From contig NC_044581.1 in the NCBI RefSeq assembly GCF_901933205.1, positions 9,658,001-9,722,000 of the forward strand: a DNA stretch of 64,000 nt. Reading direction: 5' to 3'. A program made the translations under genes and the position numbers. Shown piece after piece: positions 30,010 through 43,498 of this stretch. Each line of letters starts with the position of its first letter. Positions within the stretch are counted from its first letter, which is position 1. Source of the DNA: Camarhynchus parvulus. Its lineage: Eukaryota > Chordata > Aves > Passeriformes > Thraupidae. Under the pieces are notes generated by a model that had not been told where the DNA came from, ran no database searches, and saw only the letters and a list, made by a program, of their open reading frames with translations.

Positions 30010-32080
30010 TCAGGTTGCATAATCTCCATTTTTAAAGTTGGCTAAATCCAGGAAATGTTTGAGTTGATGGGGAGTCACAGAAAGTCTATCATCAAGGGTC
30101 TTAAGCAAAAATGTTCAGCCAGGAGACCTGGACTGTCTGTATAATGGAAAAGATTAATCTTTATTTGAGGGCAGCAAGGCACTGTGGAAATACCTGCAGT
30201 CTAAAAATGGGCTGATGCCCCATCCCCTGTGAGGGGGATGCTGAGGGGCCAGTGCAGTGTTTGGTGTCATCCAGGGCAGGGGCACCGACACAGCTAAAAA
30301 TGTGTGAAAATGGAGCCTCTGTAAAATCATCCAGTGATTTTCCTGCAATTACCAACTTGATTTTGTGTTAACTGCTTTTCACCTTTCCTTCTCTCAACAC
30401 ATTCCCAAGGGATTTTTTTGTACTTCACTTTGTACATGTGTGTGCAGTGTCAAAATGTCCACATCTCCTTAAACCTCCCTCTCTGTCTCTATAAATGTTG
30501 CCCTCTGAATGCAAGAAGGACTTTGGTGAACCAGTTTTGCATGGTATCAGAATGTGAAAGTTCAAATAGCACTTTGTGATTTTTCTGGTAATTCTGTGCA
30601 CGGTGCCCTCACCCTGGAGCTGGAGGAGTTCTAGGAAAGAGGGAGAGTTCTAGGAAAAACCTGGTGGCACCACTTTGCTCTGCCCCTGCAGCACTGCCCC
30701 CCATTAAAAATGCATTATGCACTAACACTGAGAGGATATATTAAAACCACGCAGACAGCTTTAGGTTCCACATTTGAGTGTTGAATGCAGCTGGTGGAGA
30801 GCTGGGGCTGGGTGAGCACGTGTTGAGATCTGTGTAACCCTGTCCCAGTGTCCACAGCCACAGTCACTAAGGATTGTTCCTTTCGCTCTTCAGTGGAGTC
30901 TCAGTTCTGCCTTTCTGAAGCAGACCCTGTGCTTTAATGTGGACTTTCCCTCTTAACCCATCAGGATGCAGAGATGGATTTTTGTCTCAGCGAGAGTTCT
31001 CTGTGCTGTTTCCTGCAAAGGCCAGTGAAAGAACTGGCTCCCCTGAGAGTCTGGCAGGAGCCCCTGTCTGACCTGCTCACAAACCCTCTACAGACCCAGA
31101 ACACTCCTTGCTTAAGCACTAAATTGACAGAATACATTTAAATCTATCATCTCATTTTGCCTCCAAATTTTTCTCTGGGAGATTTTCTCCACTGGACACT
31201 TTCTTACCCTAGGAGGAAAGGATCCCAATATTTGATACTAATCTTAAAGAAATTTGATTTTTGGCTTTCTTTGAAAGTTGATTAAATGCAGCTTGGCATC
31301 CCACTCCTTTTTCAAGAAGCAATAAACTTCACTGCTGTCATTAGGACAACATGTCTCAGACCTTCTTCCACGGCTCTGGCATACCTAAACTCGTGTTCTA
31401 CCTAAGGCATGCAAGAACTAGTGGGGGAAAAAAGAGTCTAATAAGAACTAGAAGCCTATAGAATTATAGTTGTGATAATATGTATATGTAAATGTATAGT
31501 ATGATAATAATTAACCTATAATAATTAGAAGCTTGCAAAAGAGATCTGGGGTAATCAGTACAGGATGGGAGGGAATACAGGGGAATTGGGGAACATAATT
31601 AGCAGACAAGACCTTTGGCTGACCATTTGCCCATCCCTTCCAGCAGTGTCCCTCACCAGGCCATTCATTCACACTGCCTGGATGAAGAAGTTTATATGAA
31701 GAAGTTCTTTTACCATGTTGGCAATAAAGAGCTGTAAATCTATTATGCAGATGGAGTTGGATCATAGAAATATTGTTTAAGGGAGGGAGAACAAGTGAAA
31801 ATATCATGAAGCTCTTTTACACCTTTATTTCTGTGACTGGATGGGAGCCTTAGAAAAGGTTTTGAAAAAAACAACAAAACTGAAAGGGAGATGATGATGA
31901 CAGTTCCTGTGGTAGCTTTTTGAGGAGAGCTTTAGCTCAACATGACACCTTCTCCACTTTAAGTAGCCCAGAGACAGCAAATTTAAGATTACCTTGGTTT
32001 TTTTTACACCTCTCTGAATTTTCATATTTACTTCCAGTGTCTCTTTGCTTTCCTTTTTCATCTTGCTCCTCCTGGCATGT
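30010..32080. other. Non-coding DNA
   Basis: No recognised gene. Mixed composition between the CATA/CA microsatellite and the 42-bp minisatellite. Minor direct repeat (GTTCTAGGAAAGAGG and GTTCTAGGAAAAACC) at about 30,628-30,660. Confidence 0.5.
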
Positions 32081-32081
32081 G

Positions 32082-32216
32082 CTGGAGGTGGCAGAGCAGG
32101 GCAGGGACACGCCAGGAGTGTTTCTGGAGGTGGCAGAGCAGGGCAGGGACACGCCAGGAGTGTTTCTGGAGGTGGCAGAGCAGGGCAGGGACACGCCAGG
32201 AGTGTTTCTGGAGGTG
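32082..32216. repeat. 42-bp minisatellite, three copies plus a partial
   Basis: Units begin at 32,082, 32,124 and 32,166 with CTGGAGGTGGCAGAGCAGGG and are identical to each other; a fourth starts at 32,208 and diverges after about 9 bases. Because 42 is divisible by three, the array keeps open frames on both strands. These are not evidence for a gene. Confidence 0.95.
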
Positions 32217-35200
32217 CCTGTGTTGGCTCAGGGTGTGTGGAGGACATGCAGAATGTGCTGGGCCAAGCTCCCTCTGGTTCCTGGGCTCACTGGACAGCAC
32301 AGGGGGGCTCAGGCTCTGCTGGTCACTGCACTGACCTGGAGAGCTGGCAAACACCCTGCCCAGGGTGTAGAACAGTGACCCAGAGCTGCTCTGGATGAAT
32401 GCCCATGGGCACAGTGTCCACTGTCATCTCCCAGAGAGTGGAGAACCCTCAGGCTTCACTCACTGCCTTGCTCCCTAAGATTGTGCTTTCATTTCCTGCT
32501 CTTGCGCAGCTTACAAGATCAATTAAAACTGGCTGACATCTGGAGCCTTTAAAAGAAAAAAAAAAAATTAGTGGTATTCCTGAACTCCTTATTCAGTAAA
32601 ACCTTGCAAGGATTTCAAAGGCATGTTCCACAAGGGCTGCTGGATTGGTCCCTACAGGACTTTGGCTGGTGCCTGAGAAATAAAGAAAAGCCCTTGACTA
32701 TTAGTGGGTTCCGCTGTAATTCAGAATAATACCAGATGTTTCATTATGTATCAGCCAGCAATAAAACTGCTTCTTTGAGCTATTGAACAAAGACAGTCGA
32801 CAAAAGAAAAATTAATGTTGTGTCTTTGATCTCATGTTTTAAATTTGTCTTTTATAAATAGTGATGGGTTCTGGTTAAAAACACTCTAACAATTTGTTAA
32901 ATATGCAAATGTCTGAAGTTTCTTAGCAACAGAACAAATAAGTGTTTTTCTTCTAATATAATATGTATGCTAGTTTAGTAAGCACACAATAAGTTAATTA
33001 GGCTGTGGTTAGGTATTATTTGTAAATGTCATATTAGCATGCTGTTTTGTTTCTATGTTGCAACCAAAAGCCTCAAACTCACTGATGTCACTTATTGCAT
33101 GTTGTTTTTTCCTCTAGTTTTGAAATGAGTTTATTTTTTTAGCATACTTGTGGGCAGAATAATGATTTATTGAGTTGTGTGTTTATTATTGTTTTGCTTG
33201 GTTGTAATGTCTCATTGTCTTTACATTGTTAGCAATGTTAGAGATTTTACAGGGAAATTCTAGGAAAGTACACATTACATGTGTAATAAAGCTGCTGCAG
33301 TTTACTATGATTAATGTCATTACAATGAATACCAAATGAATTAATAATGATGGGGCCATTTAATTTTAAAATGTTGGCATTTGTCTAAGTGCTGCTCTGA
33401 GAGAGGGTGGAGGAGCTTGGCACAGTAGGAATTGGATAAAGCAGGATTTTTGCTGCCAGCATCCAAGCAGCTTGTTTCTCTCCAAGCAGTTACGGTCAAC
33501 TGTTAACATATTCACTGCCAAACAGATTTGTCTAAATCCAGAGAACCTTCTCCTATGACTGTCAAATTTCACTGTATAGTCTGGTGTTTTCCCCTGTCTT
33601 TCTTCCAATGGCTCTGCTGCTTCCATGGTCTTGCTGTAGCAGGTGGGGGAATATTCCAGGCCAGAGCACCTCTGGGTCACTGACACAGGTCAGGGATGAG
33701 AAAACATATTCCTACAAACAACCAAGCAAGAAGCAGCTGTCTTGTGAAAATTTTTTAAAGTTTGAAGCATTCAGATCAAAGCACATTGCTAATCCAGGAA
33801 TGCTTCCCTGACAATCTTGAAGAACAATCTTGAAGCACATTTAATTTTGTCTTAATCCGCACCTCAGTGGTCCTGTAGTGCTTTGTCAGTAGTTTTAGAT
33901 GAAGGCTTTTTTCCCTTGATAAAATACCTGGAAGAGAAGAATCATGAATTGCACAGTTAAACACTTGGAGGACAATGGCTGATCACAGAGGGCAGCTTGT
34001 GCAAGTTGCTGTGTCAAGGCAGATGAGGCCAGGCCCTGGAACAGGACAAGAGATGCCTGAGGAGAAACAGCCTTGAATCTGTGTGTGTGGTAACACTCCC
34101 ATCCACATCTAGAGAGTTATTTTTGCCATGTCTGAGCATTTGGAGATGGATTTTTATGCTCTGTGTGTGGACACTCACACATGCTCATAGCTTTAGTTTT
34201 CATATGGTAAGCAGAAGCCATCCAATAGATCCTTGCTGCGTGCCAGAAGATGAAGGGATGAAGGCAACCTCAGTTTGCAACTGCCTTCTTTCTCACTGGA
34301 TCATCTCATTCTGCACTAGTTTATATTGTCTTTTAGTCACCCAAGCACTGGAAAATCATTAGCAAGACAGACACACTTCTTATTATGTGCATAGACCACG
34401 GGCTGTTAAGTTGAGCAGACAGTTCCATGAAGGAGAAATCCAGCAGAAGTAGGATATGAATGTAAGGTTGATGGGAATGGAGAAAGTGGTTGGAAATCAG
34501 TTGCCTCCCTAAGATGTTGAGGTTGGAGGAGTATATGACAGAGGTTTTTCTAATAGTTTTCATTGTGCACATGAGAAAATGCTGCCAGAAAATGCCTGTA
34601 ATGGTACAATTCTTTTAAAAAGAGGCTGGGAGAGGGGTATGGATGCATCACCACAGTTTACCAGTGCTGATTAGGTGTGATGGAGTTCTTGGGTACAGCT
34701 CTAGCAGCAGTATAAATTTGTAACAACAGTATAACATTTGGATCCCTATCAGCTTGTTGCAATCTTCGTACTGCAACATCCCTGGGAGATGAAAGTCACT
34801 GGATTTCGATTTCTTAAAAAAATTTCATCACATCAGCAAACTTTATTATACTGGGAGAAAATATTAGGAGCATCTAGATTAGCCCCCTGTGTAAAGCAGG
34901 GCATAGATTTTGGGTTTATGTTTTCATTGCGGTACCCACAATCTCTCAGTTGAATTAAAGCATGCTGGGTGGTCTATTTCCTAGGAATTCCAGAGCACCT
35001 TGAATGATGGACCTCCTTCCCAGTCATCTGTTTACTTTATTGATTATCTTAACCAGTAATTTTATCAAAGGCTTTTAATTTTGGAGAAATCTGAAGCCTG
35101 TGTTGCAGGTTGGCTGGTTTTTCCCTCCCCAGGGATGATGGAGGGCCCTCCACAGCAGTCAGCATGTGTTTGTGCAAGGGTAACTTATGCATATCAGGAA

Positions 35201-36350
35201 CCTGTGAGGATGGCAGCACAGACAGCAGTGGAACCTGCCAGCTTTGAATTCCTGTTTATGAGCAGGAGTGCAGAGAAGAGTTCTAGAAAGAGGAATTGTC
35301 ATGGGGCTTATAAGTAAATGTCCTGAAGAAGCAAGCAATGACCGCCCCCCCCCTCCCGCTGTGTGGCTGTTTCCAGCTGCCTCCATTCCTTGTAAGAAAA
35401 GGGAGAAGGGTGGGATGTGCCCCTGGCTTGTGAACAGTCCTCTGCATACAGATGAGCAGCACAGAATTGTACATGCATGTTTGGTTAATATCCTAAAATC
35501 CAGCTTAATGAAAAATCAAAGATCCATAATAAACCACCTCATTCTGATTTAATCAGAGATAACCTGGCTGTCCCCTTCTGCTTGAATCCCTTTGTGGTGG
35601 TTTGGATGGTTCTGTCATTTTGGCCAGTATGGTTTTATTTCTTCCTTATTAGGACTGATGTCTGTCCCTCTGTCACTCTCTCTTCCTTTTTCATACTTGG
35701 GCTGGAGTGCCCTTGGCTGTAAGATCATCTCTGCCCTGTGCTGAGGTGACACAGAATGTGATTCAACTGTGACTCCTGCCAAAGGCTCCTAATGCTGGCA
35801 AAGGGAAGATCAAATAGGTGGAGTTTTCCGAAGTTCATGGGAACAGTTTGCACAGGGAGTCTTTAAACAGAAAAGACTTTGCTTTCCTCGAGTCTGTACA
35901 AAGCAAATCCAACTTTTGACTGAAGCATATGGGATTTTTATTTACTTTGTTGGTCACAGAGGAAAGGAAGTTTTACAGCATGTGCTCATTGAATTCCGAT
36001 AAACACCCAGCAAGTGCTATATATGCTAATTAAGAGATAATGTTAATGGGCTGGAATGTTGTCACAGGATTAGGCACTCCTGCTGCCACCAAAAATGTTG
36101 GGGCACTTATCAAAATAACAGTGATGGATGTGGAACAACAGTTTGCTCCCAAAGCAGGTACTGGGGACTGTGGGACTGGGAAGGAGCTGCCCTTGGCTGT
36201 GCTCCACAGAGGATGGAGAGGGACCCTGTGCCCAGTGGACGGACAGACAGACGCTGGGGTGACAGACACCACGCTATTGTCCTGCCCTGCTCCCACCGGC
36301 TGCAGCAGGAGCCTTTGTCTGCCGCAGCCAGGCGGGAGGGGGCCGGCCAC
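32217..36350. other. Non-coding DNA with a SOX/TCF-motif block
   Basis: No recognised gene. 32,680-33,060 is a candidate enhancer: CTTTGAGCTATTGAACAAAG at about 32,774-32,792 is an inverted pair of SOX-type cores, followed by CTTTGATC at about 32,824 (TCF/LEF-type). A nine-C run lies at about 35,343. The remainder shows nothing specific. Confidence 0.45.
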
Positions 36351-36359
36351 AAAAGAACA

Positions 36360-36990
36360 GTTTGGTTAAAGCGTTCCGGTGTTTTATGAATAAATTGGAT
36401 TCTACTTACAGCATTATTAACCTGCTGTATTCTGACGGGCTTAGGGGGAGATTATCGTGCGCTTGAACAAATCAGTATCTACAGATCCACACAAATACTG
36501 GGTTTTAACAAAAATATACTGTGATTAAGGCACACAGCGGATCAAATTCAGCCCCGACTTACACCAGGTGCAATCTCATTGATATCCGTGGGTTAAAAAG
36601 CAATTTTTACAACTTAAAGCAATCAGAAATCAGCTTAGTGTACAGACTTACTAGACCAAAATAAGGCCCAAGAGACAGTACGCTAAGCTGATTTCTGATT
36701 GCTTTAATTTTTTTAAACTTTTATCAAAGATTAATGGTCAATTATCTGGCAATCTGATTTTCTGGTACAGATTCCATTTGCATAATTTCATAGACACTTA
36801 AAATATGACCAGACTCTAATCAGTATGAAATGGGTTGAGGCATGGCTTGGTATGGCTGATCAAAATCAGCCCCAATCCCTGTAAATATGTACTATTGCTG
36901 TAGTAACAAGGGCGATTTTAATAGGCTGTCGTCTGAGCAGTAAACAATTGGTTTAGATTTTTTTTTTTTCTCTGCATGGCTAAATATAAC
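36360..36990. promoter_or_regulatory. Candidate conserved block around the hairpin
   Basis: AT-rich DNA with CpGs kept in AT context (for example TTATCGTGCGC near 36,453 and ATCCGTGGG near 36,583), and two similar direct motifs GATCAAATTCAGCCCC (about 36,540) and GATCAAAATCAGCCCC (about 36,859) on either side of the inverted repeat. It lies about 13 kb downstream of IRX6. It could be an enhancer or an old repeat relic. Confidence 0.35.
36614..36707 (+). repeat. Near-perfect 30-bp inverted repeat (hairpin)
   Basis: The arms 36,614-36,643 and 36,678-36,707 are reverse complements over 30 bp, with one difference (T at 36,639 opposite G at 36,682). In a plus-strand RNA that pair is a G-U wobble, so the stem would be unbroken; in a minus-strand RNA it is an A-C mismatch. 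The loop is 34 nt. Both ends read TTAA/TTAA. The element lies in an AT-rich block with scattered CpGs. Confidence 0.95.
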
Positions 36991-39900
36991 TCCAGGGCAA
37001 ATAGGCAAAACTATGCAGTTGGAACATGCCTTCCTTCAGGTTTTTCATTTTGTGCTTGAGCACCACTCTTTCTGCAGATATTCCTGTCATTTATTTGCTT
37101 GTGCTACAATACTTGCAAAACTATCCATCAAACTGCACGCGCAGGTTACAGTCGAAAATACTCTGCAATAATTGCCCCTAGAGTAGTCTTTACTGAACTC
37201 AAATAAGTGTGGGGTGCTGCTTTTTTGTAATATAAATACAGGTCCCTGACTGAGACATGAACCCCACCAAAACCAAAGAAACAAAACAAAAAAACAAACA
37301 AAAAAAAAACCTTACAGACTGGAATGAAGGGAAGTTGATTTCCTAAAGAGTGTGGTTTGTGGACATTTCAAGGCAAGGAAGGACAATCAGATTCTCTGCT
37401 TTTTCTCCTTGTATACATTGTGGGCTCTGGTAACTGAATGGAACTGCTGGAATATGTCCTCTAGAAGGACACACAGTTTTGTTTTGGAGGTGTTGAGAAA
37501 TGGAGAATTTACTATCTGCGGATCATCTGATCTAGTGCTTAATTCTGTTCCATTATTATTAGTCCTTTTATTCCTATTTTCCTTACCTGCAGCCCGTCCA
37601 GATTTTCTGTGGTACCTGGCTGGGCTGCACTGTGCTTCCTCTGTCTCCTTTGGGTTTACCTGAACCAACCAAGCCCTTCCAGGAGCCCTCAGTGTGGCAC
37701 TGGGTGGAGTGCAGTGCGTCTGTGTTGGCTTTAATCCAGTTCACATAGCAACACAGGCAATGGAGACAGCAAAAGGACAGCTGCAGGATGCAGCCCTGCA
37801 CGTGGTGGGCAGGCTTATGACATCTCCCTTGGTGTTACCAAGCCAAACCAGACAGAATCCTGCCTCCCTGCTGCAGCGCAGGCTGAACTCAGCCACAGCC
37901 TCCTGCTCTTCTTTGCTCAGGTTCTTTGGAGAGGGTGGTGCTCTGTAATCTTCCAAAATGTATTCCAAGAAAGGAGCCAGGGATTCTGCTGGTTTCCTAA
38001 TCACGCTGCTCTGCTGTTGGGTGGCTGCTCTTTCTCAGCTGAAGATTAATTAGGAGGGATTTTAGGCCTTAGAGAGACTGAGAGCTGATGGGTTGCCTGT
38101 CGTTGAGTCACCAGGACAATCTGCTGCTGTGGAGGACAGACGGACTGTCTGACTGGCAGGTCCTGAGACACCTCTGAGCCCAGAGGGCTCTGGTCCCCAG
38201 GAAAATGCAGTTAGTGAGGGTTCAGCTGTGTGTCAGCTGCCTGGTGAGGGAGAAATAGATTCCATGTCAGCCAGTGGTTTCTGGGGGTTTGGCTTTTTTT
38301 TTTAAGGAGAAAAAACAAAAAGTGGGGGTGAGCAAGAGTCTACTGGTTCTGTTCTTGGTAAATCAGTGTCTGATGGGGTTTGGTGTCTCCAAAAAGGACC
38401 AAACAAATTGGTGGAGAATATTAAAATAATCTGGTCATTTTGCCATCCTGTCACCATCTCTGAGACAGTTTCTGCTTGCACAGTGAACTGGCTGGGGGAG
38501 CCTGCTCAGGTCTTTTAAACCTTTTTAAACTCATTGCAAACTTATCACAGATGGGAGTTAGAAACAGTCAAAACTTCCATATTGGCCCAGTCCCTTCCAT
38601 TCTGGTTTATCCATAAATACTAATATTTTATAAATGTGAAAGTAAATACTGAGTTTTTTTCTTCCTGTCTTCTGCTATTTTTATAGGTCACAATGCTCAT
38701 TACTCATCTGTTCCATGAGTACATGATGCACATACACAGAAACATGGGTCAGGGAAAAAGTGAATTTCCTTGGAAGACGTGCACAAACTTTGGGGTTAAT
38801 TTTCTTTGGTGGTTTTTTTCCTCCCAAGTCCTGGGTCTGATTTTGGAACCAGGTGACCTTTGGAGCACAAGGAGTGCAGGACTGTGTCCCTGAATCCTAC
38901 TCCAGCAGCTGGCAAAGAGAAACAATGAGCTTGCTTCAAATGCTGGCATAAAACTAAAAGAGGATTCCTAGATGAGAGGACCCAAATTGAAAGAAACAGT
39001 AAAAGAGAGGATTTATGGTTATTAAAAAATATAAGAGTTTTTCTATGTAAAACCCCACTTGCTTCTTTCCACCAGGGACCCCCTTGCAGAATTTTCTCCT
39101 CCTGGTTGTGTTTATTTCTTTTGTTGTTTTGCAGGATCTCTTTTGGGGTAGGTTTTTCTGTGCAGCACCATTTCTTTGTACTACTGATGTTTCCTTCCCA
39201 AACATAAACAAAAGGAAAAGAAATGCCTTATGGGAAAAAATCTTATGAATTATAAAGACACTTGTAATTTCTTTTAAGACTTTGGAGCTGTCTGATAAAA
39301 TTAAAGAGAAGTGTATATATTTAACACTTCTGTGCAGTGCAAAGAATAGGAAAATATTGATGTCAATGATTAAGATAATTAATTTGTTACCTTCATCCTG
39401 CATTTAATACCATAAGACTTTTTGCAGAGATGTGAGTGAGTACTAGGATCTGAATGTGAAGTGATTTAAATTCTGGAGCATTAAGGGTCATTTACCAGAA
39501 TTTTATGGTGGTGACTGGGTTTCTGAGACAGACTGAAGGTTTTGCTTTGACCTTGTCAAAGACCCCTCCTGGTGTAAGTCTCACTTACACGAAGGTGATG
39601 TTAATATATTCACTGCTGTTTTTCCTTGTGGAATTAAGCAACAAAAATTGGTCCTCAGTTTTGGGTTGGTTTTATTTTAAGATATGGTAAAGTGAAATGC
39701 AGCTTTAGAATATTGTTTTAATCTTTGTAAGAGTGAGACAAAACCCCAAGGTGCAACCCTGTGCTTGCAGTCTTTCTGTTTTTCTGAAAGAAAAACATTT
39801 TCTTACCTCTTCTATAATAAGAAAGCATCACATTTTAATTTATAAAAATGCCCATTTATAAGCATAGATATATATTTAGGTTTGCAGTTATATATTTATA

Positions 39901-42900
39901 GGTCCCATGTTTTTTTAACAGTTAATTACAAAAATTATAATTTAATGTTCTCTCACTTGCTCCTGCCCACACACCTGAGGTGTTAAAGTGTCAAACCTGT
40001 GGCTGAGCAAACACTGCTGGCCTGTCAGCTCTGCCTTGGCCGAGGGGTCACTGAGAGGGGCTGTGGCAGGCAGAGGACAAAAGTTGTGACTGCTCTGATA
40101 CCTGGGGAGATGTGTGTCTGCAACATCCATCAGCCTTCCTCAGGGAATCCCCTGTGATTCTGTTAAAGAATAATGGTCCCTTTCTGTTTCTCATTTATGC
40201 AAATAAAAGGCGAACCAGAAAAGACATCAATAAGAGTTAAGCGGCAATATCAAGTCAGTTTTATTGCCAGGTCACCCAGTCCCCAACAAATCAAGTAGGA
40301 AAAATGTGTCATTTATCAATATAATAAACAGGTAGATCACTTCTAAACCCAAGCAGCTCTCTTGAAACCATACCTCAGAGCAAACAACCCAAACCATTTG
40401 CAATGCCCTAAGCAGGACCTCTCTGTAGTGTTTCTTTCTCCAGCTGCCAGGGTGCAATTAACCTGCTGGAAGTTTGGTGGGAGCTGGCAGGCCAGGCCAA
40501 CTTCTCTTGACATCTTATGGAGGAAAACATCTAGGTTTTCTCTCAGCTTTATATGGGTAAAATTGTGACCCAGGCTTTGGACTAATTGCCATCACTAGCA
40601 GAGCTTTATGGACATGTTGGCATACCTGGCTGGGAGGCTGAATGAACACAAGGGAGAAGAGATTTCATTGCACTTTCTGGTTTTGGAGACTCCATTTCTT
40701 GTTCTCCTCTGTCTTTCCCCTACTTTCGATCTCAATTCTTGCTGAAAAATCATTTTAGTCCTTTGAAATGTACTATTATCCTGGTATTAACCCACCACAA
40801 GTTTGTATAAAAATGGCTTTTGGGTTGTGTTTTCAATTGTGCACAACACTGCTGATTTGCATGATCCCTCATAGCAATTGTTTCTGGGGGGAAAAAGAAA
40901 TAAACATTTATTTCTAACCAGCTTGGGTGACCACAGAGGACAAACACAACCTCAGGGCTGGAATTAATCCCTCTGGGCCTCAGGCACTCAAGCATATGGC
41001 CTGGCTTGGGAACATAGGTGCTCTGGGTTTCCCTAGGGAGGAAGACAGTTCTGAAACTGTTCTGGTTATCAATGGGAGAAACTTTTTTCTCCATTTATTT
41101 GAGATGGAGGCCAGAGTGCACATATCCTCATGCCAGGGATTGCTGGGATATGCTGGTTAATTTAAGAAATTATGCAATGGCAGGCAGAGGTCTGTGTTCT
41201 CCCACAGTGATTATAGGAGTTTTGTTTCCATAAGAAATCAGGCCAAAAGTTTTATTCTGAAGAACAAAACCCAGCGTGCCCAGAGCTTTCTCTGGGGAGA
41301 GGCTGAGGGAACTCACCATGTGACAGATGATGTTCAGGATCCCTTCACAGACTGCTGCACTCATGACCAGGCTGTTTGGGCAGCCACAAGGAAAAACACA
41401 GACCTGAAATTTAGGTCTATGCAGTGTAAGTGAGTGACATCCCCACAGCACTCAAGGAAGAGCCCACCAGACATCACTGGGGCTCTCTCAGCAGGGACAA
41501 GCACGGCATCAGTGAAGCTCAGAAAACCAGAGTGCATGAAACATTACTGTGCACTGAACTTCCTAACTGATAATTAGGGGGTGCTAATTTGTAATCACTC
41601 TTACAGGAGGTGAGAGGTTTGACCTGAGGGCCAGAAGGGAAGGGGGCAGTGAGAGGCAAGCACTGCATCATGCTCCTGAGAGCCCTTGGATTCAGATTTG
41701 GGCATCTTTGCACAAAGAGAGCCTGCAGCTCTGCAGGGAATGAGGATCACCAGGTCATTGATGCCTCCTGGTTCTCCTCAGCCCTTAAAATGTCACTCTT
41801 GAGCCTTTGCAAGTTAAACTGATCTCAATGGCATGCTGAGTGAGCTAGAGGTGGTGCAGCCCACAATGAGCTTTAGGATTTGGGGTGAAAAGTGACTTAG
41901 AGAAAATCTTTGTTATTAACTTTTGGAATTGTACAAGTACAATTGTCCCCGAGACTACACTCCCACACTGTAATTACATCTGCTCCATTTACGAAATACC
42001 TTGAATTGTATTTGTAGCCTGATTTTTAAATGTGTATGAAGAGCAAATGAGGTTATGTTATTGCTGTAATTGAGAGCAACTAGGACAAGTTTTATTAATT
42101 TCCTGCCACAGAATACTGAGTAAGCTGATATTTTATGGGAAAGCTCAGGAAGAAGGGTAATATGTGTTACATTTCTGAATTCTGGATGATACTTGAAGAG
42201 TTTTACTGGCAATTGATTTTTCTACAGGTAAATTGTAATTCTTGATAGGCAGATGTGCCCCTGAATATAGTGAGATGCATTCACTAAGGGTATGATGAAA
42301 TAGAAGCAGGAGGTGTATCAGCTCTGCTCTGACAGATGGTGAGAAGCTGGAAATCAGAATTCCTGTGTGTAGAAGCTCCCTTTCCCTCAGCTAAGGCAGC
42401 TATTGTTGCATTATCTCCATTATCTAGATTCCTCTGAATGTTGAAGGTTCACAGAAGTATTTAGCATACATTTATCTGCTCAAGAAGTCAGTAATTTGAT
42501 GTGTGTGATCAGTTTTACATGCTGCTGTGGATGTGTGTGTTGCAGAATGCTCTGCATGTGTAGCCATGGATGCTGTGGCATGTTGGGGTTGGGTACAAAA
42601 GCCCTGTTTAACAGGAACCTGCTGGTGTGCCTGACACAACGTGGGCACTGCAGCCCTTTCCTGCGTTTAAATGGCAGCAGCACAGAAACACTTGCTTATG
42701 CTGAGGGTCCTGAAGTCAAAGCAGTAATGGAGGATAAGAGAGCTAAGGATATATGAGTGGGTGGAACCACCTCCCCCTCTGCCAGCAAGGCTACTGTACA
42801 CAGGTTTTGACCTTCTTTGTGAGGGAACAGGCAAATAAATGCCCAGAGGATAACCAGAGAGCAGAACTGCTGTTGCCTGAGGAGAGTTTTGACACTTCAG

Positions 42901-43498
42901 TTTTTACCATTGTGAGCTGTCCAGGTTTTGGGGTTTCACACAGACTCCTTCATTCATCTCCTCACTCCCCAGATGGCTGTGGGCCATTTTAGAGTTATCT
43001 CTCTGTACATGCAAAGGAAAGATCTCATAAATATGAAACAGTGCCCTGGAACAGTGGTGCCTTGGGTGTTGGTTAGGTAATGGTCAGGCTTGGTACCCAG
43101 CCAGGACTGGTACCACATGTCTCACAGGAACAGTTGTTTCTGCTTCTGTTCCTCCTGTTTACTTGTTATTCAAAGCAAAATCAGCTGTCCTGCCTTATTA
43201 CTGCTGGGTTTGGACTGTGGGCTAGGAACTGGTTTGTTGCTGATAAAATGCTGCACAAATGGTCCACTCTTAATATGATCTCAGCTCTCATGCCAGTAAC
43301 ACTTCTGAGAAGAGCTTTGTCTCTCCTGTGGTCCTGTGGGTCCAATAAATGACACACTTCTCACTCTGGGGAGCTGCCCTGCAGCTGCTCTGTCAGGGAC
43401 ACTCGTGCCCCTCACTCAGTACTGAGCTCCAGGGAAGGTGAGCTACTCTGGCACTGCAGGAGAGCCTTGGCAGGCAGGGCTGAGTCTGCCAGCAGTGA
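36991..43498. other. Non-coding DNA with an octamer-motif block
   Basis: No recognised gene. 40,140-40,280 contains a perfect POU octamer ATGCAAAT (40,197-40,204) in a block with CpGs in AT context (AAGGCGAACCAG, TTAAGCGGCAATATC). Elsewhere AT-rich or mixed sequence, including the TATA-rich 39,820-39,930 stretch. Confidence 0.45.

Noticed and set aside
31825..32398. Overlapping repeat-containing frames on both strands
   Set aside because: Created by the in-frame 42-bp minisatellite.
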